Positions 28,282-36,833 of a DNA stretch of 64,000 nucleotides are shown piece after piece. The translations under genes were made by a program, and so were the position numbers. Within the stretch, counting starts at the first letter, position 1. Each line of letters starts with the position of its first letter. The stretch is from G965215045 sp965215045 (GTDB taxonomy: Bacteria > Pseudomonadota > Gammaproteobacteria > JABABF01). A model generated the notes under the pieces. The model was not told the DNA's origin. It did no database searches and worked only from the letters and a program-made list of their open reading frames with translations. The stretch covers positions 124,001-188,000 of the forward strand of contig OZ244031.1 in NCBI GenBank assembly GCA_965215045.1. The letters are read 5' to 3'.

Positions 28282-28932
28282 TCAGCACAGGGAATACAGG
28301 GTCTTCATCTGCACCAGGAATTCCGCCTGGCCACCGTGGCTGGGGTGCCGCACCCGGATGAGCCGTTGCCTGCCGCAGAGCCTCTGTGCAGAGGCAGCGG
28401 CACAGGCACCGATGGCCACTACCCGGCGGGGGCGCAGAAGTGCCAGCAGTTCGGCCAGGAACTCCTCCCCTGCCCGTCTCTCCTGCACATTGTGCGGGCG
28501 GTTACTGAATGGCGCACCGGGCCGATGCGGGTGCAGGGGAAACACGTTCCACAGGAATACCCGCCTTCTGAGCCGCTGCAGTACACCCCAGACCGCGGCT
28601 GCCGTGCGCTCGCCCACTTCCTCACGCACCGGTGGTGCCCCCGCGGCCAGCCCCCAACGCCCGGCATGGACGGCACGATGCCGGTCATCGGTGAAGGCGA
28701 GGCCGGTGCGCCGCCCTCCCCGGTAGCCCAGGTCCCGCCCCAGCCACAGCGAGTCCACCTCACAATGCAGGGCGGCGTTCAGCATCTGACGCAACAGACC
28801 CTCCCGCAAGCCGGGGGCACCGGCCAGGTCATGCACGGGGCAGCGTTCAGAATAAGGATTGAAAGTATGCGCAAACTCCAGTGCCCGCAGGTCCTTCAGT
28901 AACCTGGCTGCGCGCTTTTCGGGATTGCTCAC
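28282..28932 (-). CDS. uracil-DNA glycosylase superfamily-like protein
   Basis: 216 residues from a GTG 16 bases after the C1 stop. It contains FAHTFNPYSERCPVHD, SLWLGRDLGYRGGRRTG, LWNVFPLHPHRP, PHNVQERRAGEEFLAELLAL and a C-terminal RVRHPSHGGQAEF. The layout fits the UDG fold: an N-terminal (N/D)P loop, a central strand leading to a substrate Asn-like site and a late HPS motif. Such proteins remove damaged or modified bases, but whether this subgroup has glycosylase activity is not certain. It is downstream of A1-B1-C1, and a truncated copy sits at the same place behind A2-B2-C2. It may be a chromosomal gene hit repeatedly by the modules rather than part of them. Confidence 0.65.
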   Translation of the reverse strand: MSNPEKRAARLLKDLRALEFAHTFNPYSERCPVHDLAGAPGLREGLLRQMLNAALHCEVDSLWLGRDLGYRGGRRTGLAFTDDRHRAVHAGRWGLAAGAPPVREEVGERTAAAVWGVLQRLRRRVFLWNVFPLHPHRPGAPFSNRPHNVQERRAGEEFLAELLALLRPRRVVAIGACAAASAQRLCGRQRLIRVRHPSHGGQAEFLVQMKTLYSLC

Positions 28933-28948
28933 TAGAACAGACGGATAA

Positions 28949-29809
28949 TTACGCCGCGACCAGAAACTCCTTCTCCATCATCTCTTTCAATTCCTCCATG
29001 GAGAACACGCCCAGTTCCTGCCAGGCGGAGCGCATGCCAATCAACTTCCCTATTCTGGCCAGTGTTTTAGCCCTGAAAATATGAGAGTACTTGGCTTGTT
29101 TGACTCGTTCTGATAAAGCCCAGACCAATGCATTTCGTACTTTCATATCTCCCAATACTGAATTTCTTGATACGGTAAGGCGGGTCAAATAGCGCCAGTA
29201 TGTCGGGGATTTGCAAAATACTTCAATGACTTGGTATGGGTCTGCACCTGTCTCTTTACACACCTCATTGCACAGATAGCCCCGCCACCAGGCACATGCG
29301 AATATGCAATGTACATACAAACCCCTAGTCCCATCTATTTCCCTAAGCCCGCAAAAGCTTCTTAGAGCAGACCGGACTATTTGGTCTACCTCTTTGTCTG
29401 TCCCCTTCCTACTAACGTGGATAATAAGATCACGGGCACTTGAAATATTAGCCGCATCAGATACCAGAAAGTGTGGCTCGATAATACCCGCTTCAATATG
29501 TCTAAACGTAACTAACCCCCAGAGAGAAGGGCCACATGCATCCATTGGCATAATCTTGTTCCACTGCTCAAAAGTCTTGCGCTCAATATCCATAGGTAAT
29601 TTTATATAGGTCTCTTCATCCATCTTTGTAGTCAAAGTGGGTAATTGTCCACCCGATGTAATATTCACATGCTTCTCCATATATTGGCAAAACTTATCCC
29701 TGTCTTGCAATAGTATTAGAAATTGGTGCTGTAGTCCGCCGCCTTTCTGACGCAATAAATTTTTGCGTAATTCGCCGAAGGTGGCATCTTCGAATTTTTC
29801 AATACTCAT
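28949..29809 (-). CDS. C1: third protein of the A-B-C module (unknown family)
   Basis: 286 residues from ATG 29809, which overlaps the B1 stop by 11 bases; a longer open frame upstream lies inside B1 and is not needed. It shares with the other C proteins an early ELRKNL...QHQFL region, a LWG...GIIEPHFLVSD motif (~110-130), a CIFACAWWRGYLCNEV motif (~185) and a helical C-terminus (WRYLTRLTVSRNSVLGDMKVRNAL) ending MEKEFLVAA. No catalytic motif is recognised. The conserved Trp pair and cysteine suggest a structural or ligand-binding core. The C-terminal ~30 codons are nearly identical in DNA to those of C2, so the copies share recent ancestry or gene conversion at this end. Confidence 0.7.
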   Translation of the reverse strand: MSIEKFEDATFGELRKNLLRQKGGGLQHQFLILLQDRDKFCQYMEKHVNITSGGQLPTLTTKMDEETYIKLPMDIERKTFEQWNKIMPMDACGPSLWGLVTFRHIEAGIIEPHFLVSDAANISSARDLIIHVSRKGTDKEVDQIVRSALRSFCGLREIDGTRGLYVHCIFACAWWRGYLCNEVCKETGADPYQVIEVFCKSPTYWRYLTRLTVSRNSVLGDMKVRNALVWALSERVKQAKYSHIFRAKTLARIGKLIGMRSAWQELGVFSMEELKEMMEKEFLVAA

Positions 29810-30635
29810 CCAATTCCTCCTCTTCCTCCAACGGCAGAAGATGCGGATAGATCTGTGTCGCCACCATGTCCGGTGCAAAGCCTTCCTCCTCCCATAGTGG
29901 CAGCCCTTTTCCCCGCAATAAACTCGCAAGACTGTTCAAATTCTGATACCTCTCCCATTTTTCCTCATCATCAGACTGACTACCAAAGCGTTTGGCAAGC
30001 ACCCCCAGACATTGACTCGAGATATGGGTGAGGATGCTACTCTGATGTTTCAGATGACCGCCGGGATTCTGAAAAAACCGATACAAGTCCGGCGCAGTTT
30101 GTACCTGAAAGTAAAAACCCTGTTCTATACAAGCTCGAACTTCAAAACTTCCGCTAGGAAGATTTTCATTCACCACGGCTTCAATGAGACGTTCCACCGT
30201 GGAAGTTTCCCCCCAGTATTCTCCTAAGGCGAGGCGAGCCCCACGGGGGATATTCAATTCCCGTCCTTGCCAAAGCTTAGCCACACCGTCCTCTGCTTGA
30301 AATGTATGCCTGATCTCTTTTATCGTGATAATCATCGGACGCAACATGGGAGGTTCGCCACAAAATTCTTTTTCCCACGCAACAGTTTGTTCTGAATATT
30401 CAGTTAAATGTAGTTTTCTGTATCCGGTAATCGGAATGGCTACTAAACAAGAATATCTGGCATAGTGCTCGTCCAAGATGTTCTGTAAAAATGGAAAGCC
30501 TGACAGATGGTGAATGATTCTGGCCGAATTGGGATCGGATAAGACAGAAACGCGAGCATCATAGACGCCATTCGGACAGGAACGATTACCTGGTTCAAGC
30601 ACTGGATAAGGCAATGCGCGAATTTCAGTATTCAT
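29799..30635 (-). CDS. B1: second protein of the A-B-C module (unknown family)
   Basis: 278 residues, starting ATGA-coupled to the A1 stop. Shared B-family features: FACxV/YSCLVAIPITGYRKLHL (~85), ELNIPRGARLALGEYWG, EQGFYFQVQTAPDLYRFFQ (~175) followed by a PGGHLKHQSSILTHISSQCL segment, and a C-terminal MVATQIYPHLLP. The end is very acidic (EEEEELDEY). No signal peptide or membrane segment. No enzyme motif is recognised. The invariant order A-B-C with overlaps implies a complex made in fixed proportion. Confidence 0.7.
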   Translation of the reverse strand: MNTEIRALPYPVLEPGNRSCPNGVYDARVSVLSDPNSARIIHHLSGFPFLQNILDEHYARYSCLVAIPITGYRKLHLTEYSEQTVAWEKEFCGEPPMLRPMIITIKEIRHTFQAEDGVAKLWQGRELNIPRGARLALGEYWGETSTVERLIEAVVNENLPSGSFEVRACIEQGFYFQVQTAPDLYRFFQNPGGHLKHQSSILTHISSQCLGVLAKRFGSQSDDEEKWERYQNLNSLASLLRGKGLPLWEEEGFAPDMVATQIYPHLLPLEEEEELDEY

Positions 30636-32644
30636 CTTTTATCTCCCTGCTTCTTTTGCGTAGACCAAGTGCTCTTGATTAATTGGGTCTTTAGCACAAC
30701 CGGTATATTATCTGAAAGTTCATTTCCCTTAGGTAGTTTAAAATTAAATTCAAGGACTAAGGACTTACCCTGCTCCAACTTTCCTAAACGAATGCCCAAG
30801 GGATTATCTTTTCGATCGCGACTGATATGAGTATCGCGTACGGGCCAACCGTCCACCCGTACTTTAGACATTTTTACAAACTGCCTCTCACTCCGATCAT
30901 CGCAGGTTTCATCGATATTTTCATCGACCCAAAAACTCACTTCCGCTGAGGCTGCTGATTCCAGCGGGATGATTTCAATAATGCAGGAACGCGTACCTAT
31001 AAGAGATGACGTGGCCTCAAAAGATAAAGGTGCTCCTCTTTTATGGAAACCGCCTTCTTCATCTCCTTTGTGTACTTGAGTGTTATTTGAACCATTACCA
31101 TTGTCCTGATCGTCTACTTCCTCATTTTCTCCCCCCGCATTTTCCAAACCGGCCTCCGTCTTGGATCGGTGTCTGAGAATTTTGGAAAACTGCTGAACCT
31201 CTCCCGCACGCCGGCACTGTCCTCCTGTGAAACTTCCGTGTCCATCGACATTCAAGAAACCGTGGATTCTGTGTTTTTCAGCCTCGTATTGTGGAATTAC
31301 TTCTTGGAGTTTCTCGTAGATCTTCCCAATGGCGGCCTTCAGTTTTTTCTGGTCTTTGAGTAATAACCATTTTCTCGCTTTCAGTTCATTATGTAAAGAG
31401 CCTTCCGCATTACGAACTAGGCGGTGTATATCCCCATCTTCAGCTTTCAACAGGATCACACAATGAAAAGTCTGCAGATTATTAAAGTGCTTGTTGCCGT
31501 CAAGTCCAGGTAACTGACTGGTTATCCACATGTTGTTTCGACACAGATCAATTCTGGTCTGCCCCTTCCCCGTATGAGATACCCCCTCACTTTGTAAAAC
31601 TTTCATGGATACATTTCCGGAACCCGTATCAACAGATATGCTATCGCCCGTTTTAATTGTCTCAAATGCTGAATAGGCTCGTGATCCAGATAAAAATTTA
31701 GTTCTGGTACGTTGTTCATCCTTAACGCTCTCTAAAATATCCATAATATTCCTATGGTTTAGAGTGTTATTTTTCCCATTCTCTGACACTTCGATTTCCA
31801 ATTCATTATCAGCAAACGCAGGAAAGAAATTACAGGCGGCCGCCTGTGATACCGTTTGCCACAGAGATTTCTTTTTTCCATTACGAAAATTATTGAAAGC
31901 CGGGATTGCCACCACCGTGCCTGTTCTCGTCTCCCAATTGCTGTATATCCAATTCAGCCGACCGCGAATATACTCGGGGATTCCATCGTCTTTGGGAAAG
32001 ATATACTTATTATGAAAATCATCGGGCCGTAATTTGGAGACAAAATAACCATCTTTACCCATACATTTCTTACTGTCATCATCTTCATGTGATGCAAGAA
32101 TTGCATGGCCCGCACAAATCATCTTGGCTTTTTCATAAAGTCCGCCATACAAAACATAACGTAGATCCGATGCGGGCAATGCAGTCAGGTGACCGTTGCC
32201 TACGGCCCCCGTACTTTTGCTGTCCTTGTCACTGATGCCATCTCCCAGTAGAGCCCTCATCCGCTTCGGATTCAAACCAACACCATCGTCTAATACATAC
32301 AATGTTTTACATTTCTTATCTTTCAAACAACCTGTAATTACACTGACAATACTTTGTGCCTGATCAGGCAATTGACCATTGTGCCTCTCTCTGTGGCTCT
32401 TCACCGCCTGTTTCAAGGCCCGCCGATAGGAATCAATACCGGGGATATTTTCCAGTGAATGCTCACCTGTTAATTCAAACCGGACATGTGCAGTTTTCCG
32501 GCCTGTACACCGCACCGCATCGAGAGAATTCTGCAATAACTCACGCACTATGGCCGTGGGATTGACATCCTGAAAACTGGTAACGTTGCCCGGTGTGAAA
32601 CCGGAATCTTCCCCTCCCGGCATAAAACGGAGGTCAGGCTGCAT
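30632..32644 (-). CDS. A1: GHKL (Hsp90/MutL-type) ATPase of the A-B-C module
   Basis: 670 residues. Bergerat-fold motifs are clear: AIVRELLQNSLDAVR (~35, motif I with the Mg-binding Asn), LYVLDDGVGLNPKRM (~120, DxGxG) and KSTGAVGNGHLTALPASDL (~145, glycine lid). A conserved middle part (VVAIPAFNNFRNG, AACNFFPAF) follows, then a charged linker (~480-540) and a beta-rich C-terminal domain. The ATG at 32644 (MQPDLRFMPGGE) aligns with the start of A2 and is preferred to a GTG 45 bases upstream that lies inside a perfect inverted repeat. ATP-driven clamp opening and closing is expected from the fold. The role in defence is inferred from context. Confidence 0.78.
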   Translation of the reverse strand: MQPDLRFMPGGEDSGFTPGNVTSFQDVNPTAIVRELLQNSLDAVRCTGRKTAHVRFELTGEHSLENIPGIDSYRRALKQAVKSHRERHNGQLPDQAQSIVSVITGCLKDKKCKTLYVLDDGVGLNPKRMRALLGDGISDKDSKSTGAVGNGHLTALPASDLRYVLYGGLYEKAKMICAGHAILASHEDDDSKKCMGKDGYFVSKLRPDDFHNKYIFPKDDGIPEYIRGRLNWIYSNWETRTGTVVAIPAFNNFRNGKKKSLWQTVSQAAACNFFPAFADNELEIEVSENGKNNTLNHRNIMDILESVKDEQRTRTKFLSGSRAYSAFETIKTGDSISVDTGSGNVSMKVLQSEGVSHTGKGQTRIDLCRNNMWITSQLPGLDGNKHFNNLQTFHCVILLKAEDGDIHRLVRNAEGSLHNELKARKWLLLKDQKKLKAAIGKIYEKLQEVIPQYEAEKHRIHGFLNVDGHGSFTGGQCRRAGEVQQFSKILRHRSKTEAGLENAGGENEEVDDQDNGNGSNNTQVHKGDEEGGFHKRGAPLSFEATSSLIGTRSCIIEIIPLESAASAEVSFWVDENIDETCDDRSERQFVKMSKVRVDGWPVRDTHISRDRKDNPLGIRLGKLEQGKSLVLEFNFKLPKGNELSDNIPVVLKTQLIKSTWSTQKKQGDKR

Positions 32645-32672
32645 GATTTTTTTACCTTGCACAGCGAGCTGC

Positions 32673-32697
32673 TGTATTGTACCTTGCACAATACAGA
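32673..32697. promoter_or_regulatory. perfect 9-bp inverted repeat, candidate operator of A1-B1-C1
   Basis: CTGTATTGT, seven spacer bases, ACAATACAG: a perfect dyad 29 bases upstream of the A1 ATG. Within it TATTGT/ACAATA could also overlap a leftward -10. The spacer lacks terminator character and there is no T tract, so a repressor site is more likely than a terminator. No regulator gene is adjacent. Confidence 0.5.
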
Positions 32698-32713
32698 CCT
32701 TCAGATAGCAAGG

Positions 32714-32805
32714 GATGGCGTAGTCTTCGACCTATCCCGGCTGATAGCCCAGTGCGCCTAGCAGCACCGGCCGCTGGGAATACAGGCTCATTGGTGTGTG
32801 CAGCG
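32714..32805 (-). pseudogene. internally deleted remnant of the MFS transporter gene
   Basis: TGGCGTAGTCTTCGACCT and the following ~50 bases match the 3' part of the transporter gene (46240-46290). They are joined to GGCTCATTGGTGTGTGCAGC, matching its start region (47397-47425). More than a kilobase between them is missing. Same orientation as the intact gene. Confidence 0.6.
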
Positions 32806-32813
32806 GACTAGCG

Positions 32814-33038
32814 TCCTCCCCGGTAGCCCAGGTCCCGCCCCAGCCACAGCGAGTCCACCTCACAATGCAGGGCGGCGTCCAGCATCTGGCGCAACAGGCC
32901 CGCCCGCAAGCGGGGGGCACCGGCACGGTCATGCACGGGACAGCGTTCAGAATAAGGATTGAAGGTGTGCGCAAACTCCAACGCCCGCAGGTCCTGCAGC
33001 AACCTGGCGGCTCTCTTTTCGGGATTGCTCACTACCAC
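32814..33038 (-). pseudogene. 5'-end remnant of the uracil-DNA glycosylase-like gene
   Basis: Encodes the first ~73 residues (VSNPEKRAARLLQDLRALEF through DLGYRGGR) with few differences from the intact copy at 28282-28932, then runs into the transporter remnant. It begins 11 bases downstream of the C2 stop, the same arrangement as C1 and the intact gene. A conserved start but no C-terminal half, so it is non-functional. Confidence 0.78.
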
Positions 33039-33048
33039 GGCCGGATGA

Positions 33049-33909
33049 TTACGCCGCGACCAGGAACTCCTTCTCCATCATCTCTTTCAATTCTTCTATG
33101 GAGAACACGCCCAGTTCCTGCCAAGCGGAGCGCATGCCGATCAGGCGCACTGTCTGGTCCAGTGCTTTCTCACCCAGAACTTCCTTGGCTTTCTTTTTTG
33201 TAACACACCTGGACAGTGCCCAGACCAGCGCATCACGCACTTTCATATCACCCAACACGGAGTTCTTCGAGACCACGAGTGTAATCAACCTCTCCCAGTA
33301 TCCTTGGGACTGGCGAAATATCTCGGCAACCTGGGCGGGGTCTGCGTCAGTGCGTTCGCATACTTCGTTGCGAAGATATCCCCGCCACCAGGCACGCGCG
33401 AATACGCAGTCCGAATAAACACTTCTGTTACCGCGTGCCTCCCGCAATCCACACAGGCGGCGCAAGGAATCCCGGACAATCCGGTCGATCTTTTTGGCGT
33501 CTCCCTCTTTGAGGGTACGACCAATCCGCTCTCTGCCGCCGGCGAGGTTGCCGCCGTTTGCTGCCAGAAAATGGGCTTCGATAATGCCCTCCTGGATATG
33601 CCTGAAACTCAACCATCCCCAGAGGGCACCGCCGCACGCTTCTGCCGGCACAACCTCTTTCCATCTCTCAAAAATCCATTGCTCCACATCCCGGGGCGGG
33701 TTTTTATAATTATCCTCGGTGAGTTTCCGATCGAGCAGTGGCAGCTGATCCCCCTGTTCTATCCTGAGTTCCTTCTCCAGGTATTCGCAGAACTTTTTGC
33801 TGTCTTGCAGTCGCTCCAGAAAGTCGTATTGCAGTGCGCTGCCTTTTGTACGGATCAGGCTCTTGCGCAGTTCACTGAGGGAGGCATCCTCAAATCTTTC
33901 ACTCCCCAT
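33049..33909 (-). CDS. C2: third protein of the A-B-C module (unknown family)
   Basis: 286 residues (MGSERFEDASLSELRKSLI). It carries the C-family motifs SFRHIQEGIIEAHFLAANG (~115), DCVFARAWWRGYLRNEV (~190) and ends MEKEFLVAA like C1. Its ATG follows the B2 stop directly (TAAATG). The 19-base G/C tract lies only six bases upstream of the ATG, where the ribosome site should be, so tract length may set C2 translation as well as the end of B2. Protein identity to C1 is moderate except at the C-terminus, where the DNA is nearly the same. Followed by the truncated glycosylase-like gene. Confidence 0.7.
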   Translation of the reverse strand: MGSERFEDASLSELRKSLIRTKGSALQYDFLERLQDSKKFCEYLEKELRIEQGDQLPLLDRKLTEDNYKNPPRDVEQWIFERWKEVVPAEACGGALWGWLSFRHIQEGIIEAHFLAANGGNLAGGRERIGRTLKEGDAKKIDRIVRDSLRRLCGLREARGNRSVYSDCVFARAWWRGYLRNEVCERTDADPAQVAEIFRQSQGYWERLITLVVSKNSVLGDMKVRDALVWALSRCVTKKKAKEVLGEKALDQTVRLIGMRSAWQELGVFSIEELKEMMEKEFLVAA

Positions 33910-34779
33910 TTACTGCCCCCCCCCCCCCCCCCCCTCAGATTCCTGGGGCGGCTTGTGCGGATAAAGGACTGTCGCCACTTCATCTGCATTAAAACCGTCC
34001 TCATCCCACAAGCGTTGTTCACGCTGTTCCAACAAGGCCGCCAAGCCCCTCAGGTTCTGGTATGTACGCCACCCGCCTTCTTCATCTTCATCTTTTTTGT
34101 CGCCACCATAATTCGTGGCAAGGATTTCCAGGCACCTGCTCGCTATATGAGTCAGTATGCTGTTCCGGTGATCGAATATGGTGTTCCGGTGATTGGACTG
34201 GCCCCGGCGATCTTGTAAAAAACGGTGTAAATCCTTTGCGGCGTGCACTTTAAAATAATAGCCCAATTCCGAACTGTCGACCACTTTGAAACTTCCCGGA
34301 CTCAGATTTTCATCCAGCAGGACCTCAATCAGGTTCTCCATCGAGGAATCATCTCCCCAGTATTCTTCCTGGGCGAGACGCGCACCTTTAGGGATAGTCA
34401 ATTCCCGTCCCTGCCAGACGCGGGAGATGCCATCTTCCGGGCCAAAAACATGCCGCATTTCCTGCACCGCAATCACCATTGGCAGCAACCGCGGGGCTTC
34501 ACCGCAAAAATCACTTTCCCAAGTTACGACTTGGTTCGCCTCGCCAGTGAGATGCAGTTTCCTGTAATTGGTAATGGGGATAGAGACCGCGCATGCATAT
34601 TGTGCGTGCCCATCACGCAATGCCTGTTCGAGAAAGGGAACCTCTGACAAATTATGAGATACGGTAGCCGAAACCCGATCGCTACGCACTTCAACAGATG
34701 CCTCATAACTGCCTTGCGGCCATGACAGGTTGCCCTCTTTCAGCACCGGATAAGGCAGGGCCCGCACTTCCGTACTCAT
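33910..34779 (-). CDS. B2: second protein of the A-B-C module, ending in a poly-Gly tract
   Basis: 289 residues (MSTEVRALPYPVLKEGN). It has the B-family motifs VSIPITNYRKLHLTGE, ELTIPKGARLAQEEYWG, ELGYYFKVHAAKDLHRFLQ and EVATVLYPHKPP near the end. A short internal duplication gives NHRNTIFDHRNSI, absent from B1. As read, the gene ends ESE, six Gly, Gln, stop; the Gly codons come from the G19 tract. One more G would give GGG codons then AVNGE and a stop inside C2; one fewer would extend the overlap by about 20 codons. The 3-base gap to A2 indicates coupling. Confidence 0.7.
   Translation of the reverse strand: MSTEVRALPYPVLKEGNLSWPQGSYEASVEVRSDRVSATVSHNLSEVPFLEQALRDGHAQYACAVSIPITNYRKLHLTGEANQVVTWESDFCGEAPRLLPMVIAVQEMRHVFGPEDGISRVWQGRELTIPKGARLAQEEYWGDDSSMENLIEVLLDENLSPGSFKVVDSSELGYYFKVHAAKDLHRFLQDRRGQSNHRNTIFDHRNSILTHIASRCLEILATNYGGDKKDEDEEGGWRTYQNLRGLAALLEQREQRLWDEDGFNADEVATVLYPHKPPQESEGGGGGGQ
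33916..33934. repeat. 19-base C/G homopolymer at the B2/C2 junction
   Basis: Nineteen C on the plus strand (G in the genes). It covers the last codons of B2 and the ribosome-site position of C2, unlike the Type ISP tracts, which sit inside a gene. Length changes would alter the B2 tail, its stop position and the spacing before the C2 ATG, which predicts graded rather than on/off control. Confidence 0.75.
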
Positions 34780-34782
34780 ACT

Positions 34783-36795
34783 TTATTCGCCTTCCTGCAC
34801 CGGTGCGGTTCGTATCTGCCGGGTAAATTGCGGTTCCAGTGCAACCGGCACGTTATCAGGCAGTGTGGCTCCCGCGGGAAGCGTAAATTCAAACTCCAGG
34901 AGCACGGTCTGGTCTTCCTTAAGATCTTCCAGGGAGACCCCCAGGCAATTCTTATGGCCATCGATGATGAGTTGGTCCTCAGAAACACCCTGCTCATTGA
35001 TTCGCACTTTCTTGAGGTTTACGAAACGGTCCATGCCGTGCATCTCCCAAGTCTCGTCTCGATTTTCATCGACTGCGAAACGCACCTCTGCATACCGGCA
35101 CGCCTGCTGTGGAACCATCTCAAAAATACAAGTGCGGTTGCCTACCAGGGCGGGCGTGCCCACAAAAGCCAGGGGAGACCCCCGTTTGCGGCTGCTGTCG
35201 CCTCCCCCGCCACCCAAGCCCTTGCCCCCGGTGCCTTCTGTATCGGTGCGCTCACCCTGCCCCGGCCCCTCTCCTGCCGTAACCTGCCTCTCATTCCCAA
35301 GTGCCCTTCTCGCTGCAGACAGCCGGGGAAGCCTGGCAAATGAATTGACGGTTGCCGTACGGCTGCGCCTGCCGCCCTTGGAGGTCCCCTGTACATCCAC
35401 ACTCAATATTTCATCGATGCGATAACTTTCCATTTGAAACACGGGCAGCAAGCCCTTGAGCGTTGCATACACCATATCCAAGGCAGTCTCCAGGTTTTTC
35501 TTCTCTCCCGGCTTCAACCATTTCCTCGCTTTCAATTCATTGTGCAACGGCCCCTCCGATTTACGCACCAAGCGGTGAATCTCTCCGTCTTCAGCTTGCA
35601 AAAGTATCACGCAATGAAAAGGTTGCATCTCGGAAAAACGCCTGAGCTGCAGCTTGGGCAAATCATCCGCCACCCACATCCCGTTGCGGCACAAGTCGAT
35701 CCTCGAGGTGTCTATGCCGACATTACGGGCCTCGTCTCCATACAGGAGCATCAACGACAAATCGCCACAGGCGGTAGGAACAGTGTGGAGTTCTCCCTTT
35801 TCGATGGTCTCATACGCCGACCAGGCCCGGGAACCGGATAAAAATTTGCCCCGCGCACGCTTTTGGTCCTTGACTTCCCGCAATATTCGCCGGATATTGG
35901 AATGGTCTACGGTCTCTGTTCTCCCCTTCTCTGCGACTTCAATTTTCAGCTCTCCCCTGGCGAAAGCGGCAAAAAAATTGCAGGCCGCCGCCCTGGACAC
36001 CATCTCCCACAGGGACCGGTTGCCTTCACGGAAATTGTTGAAGGCGGGGATAGCCACCACTGTGCCTAAGCCCGGTTCCCAGTTTGTGTGAATCCAATCC
36101 AGGCGGTCGCGAATGTACCCGGGGATGCCGGTACCCTCTATAAAACGGTAGGGGTCATAAAAATCATCCTGCAGACTGGAGACGAAATAACCGTCTTTGC
36201 TCATGCGCTTATTTTTTTTTCTGTGTGAGGCCAGAACGGCGTGACCTGCACAAATCGTCTTTTCCGGCTTGTCTTCCGATTTATATCTACCGCCATAGAG
36301 GACGTAACGCAAATCGGAGGCCGGCAATGCGGTCAGGTGCCCATTGCCCACGGCACCGGTGCTGCTCCCGGCCTTGACACTTAAACCGTCCGCCAACAGA
36401 CCTTTCATGCGGTCCGGGTTCAGACCAATGCCGTTGTCCAGTACATACAAGCTCGCACACTGTGACTGTTCCAAGCACTCTTCCATCGCATCGATCACGT
36501 TCTTGGCCTGGTCGGGCAGCTCGTTGTTCAATATCTTCTTTTGGTCTTCCACCGCCTGTTTGAACGCTTTTCGGTACGCCTTAATGCCCGGGATATCCTC
36601 CAAGCGATGCTCCTGCAGTTCAAAACGGATACAGGCGACTTCCCGCCGGGCATCGCGCGCCGCATCCAGGGAATTCTGTAACAGTTCCCGGACTATGGCT
36701 TCCGGGTCAATGTCCTGGAAGCTGGTGATGCCGCTGGATGTGAAACCGGAGGTCTCGCCACCCTGCATAAAATGAAGATCAGGTTTTGAAAGCAT
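34783..36795 (-). CDS. A2: GHKL (Hsp90/MutL-type) ATPase of the A-B-C module
   Basis: 670 residues, close in length to A1. ATPase motifs: AIVRELLQNSLDAARD (~35), LYVLDNGIGLNPDRM (~120), SSTGAVGNGHLTALPASDL (~145). Other blocks shared with A1: TVVAIPAFNNFREGN, RAAACNFFAAFA, KFLSGSRAWSAYE, IDLCRNGMWV and HRLVRKSEGPLHNELKARKW. A Gly/Lys/Arg-rich linker (~475-545) separates the C-terminal domain (VRFAVDENRDETW ... LLEFEFTLPAG). It starts 38 bases after the PP-loop gene in the same operon. The ATG lacks a strong ribosome site. Confidence 0.78.
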   Translation of the reverse strand: MLSKPDLHFMQGGETSGFTSSGITSFQDIDPEAIVRELLQNSLDAARDARREVACIRFELQEHRLEDIPGIKAYRKAFKQAVEDQKKILNNELPDQAKNVIDAMEECLEQSQCASLYVLDNGIGLNPDRMKGLLADGLSVKAGSSTGAVGNGHLTALPASDLRYVLYGGRYKSEDKPEKTICAGHAVLASHRKKNKRMSKDGYFVSSLQDDFYDPYRFIEGTGIPGYIRDRLDWIHTNWEPGLGTVVAIPAFNNFREGNRSLWEMVSRAAACNFFAAFARGELKIEVAEKGRTETVDHSNIRRILREVKDQKRARGKFLSGSRAWSAYETIEKGELHTVPTACGDLSLMLLYGDEARNVGIDTSRIDLCRNGMWVADDLPKLQLRRFSEMQPFHCVILLQAEDGEIHRLVRKSEGPLHNELKARKWLKPGEKKNLETALDMVYATLKGLLPVFQMESYRIDEILSVDVQGTSKGGRRSRTATVNSFARLPRLSAARRALGNERQVTAGEGPGQGERTDTEGTGGKGLGGGGGDSSRKRGSPLAFVGTPALVGNRTCIFEMVPQQACRYAEVRFAVDENRDETWEMHGMDRFVNLKKVRINEQGVSEDQLIIDGHKNCLGVSLEDLKEDQTVLLEFEFTLPAGATLPDNVPVALEPQFTRQIRTAPVQEGE

Positions 36796-36833
36796 GTTGT
36801 TTTTCTTTTGTCATGGAATTGTAAAAAATTTCT

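Noticed and set aside
13374..33934. Dismissing all three homopolymers as assembly error
   Set aside because: Exact lengths may be wrong, since long homopolymers are hard to sequence. But three tracts of 19-21 bases confined to defence genes, two at equivalent sites in paralogues, argue for biology. Lengths are reported as read.
33049..34779. Slippage fusing B2 to C2 into one protein, like the fusion at 38-40 kb
   Set aside because: I checked all three frames across the tract: each meets a stop soon after (at once, five codons on, or about twenty codons on). None joins the C2 frame, because a stop lies directly in front of the C2 ATG.
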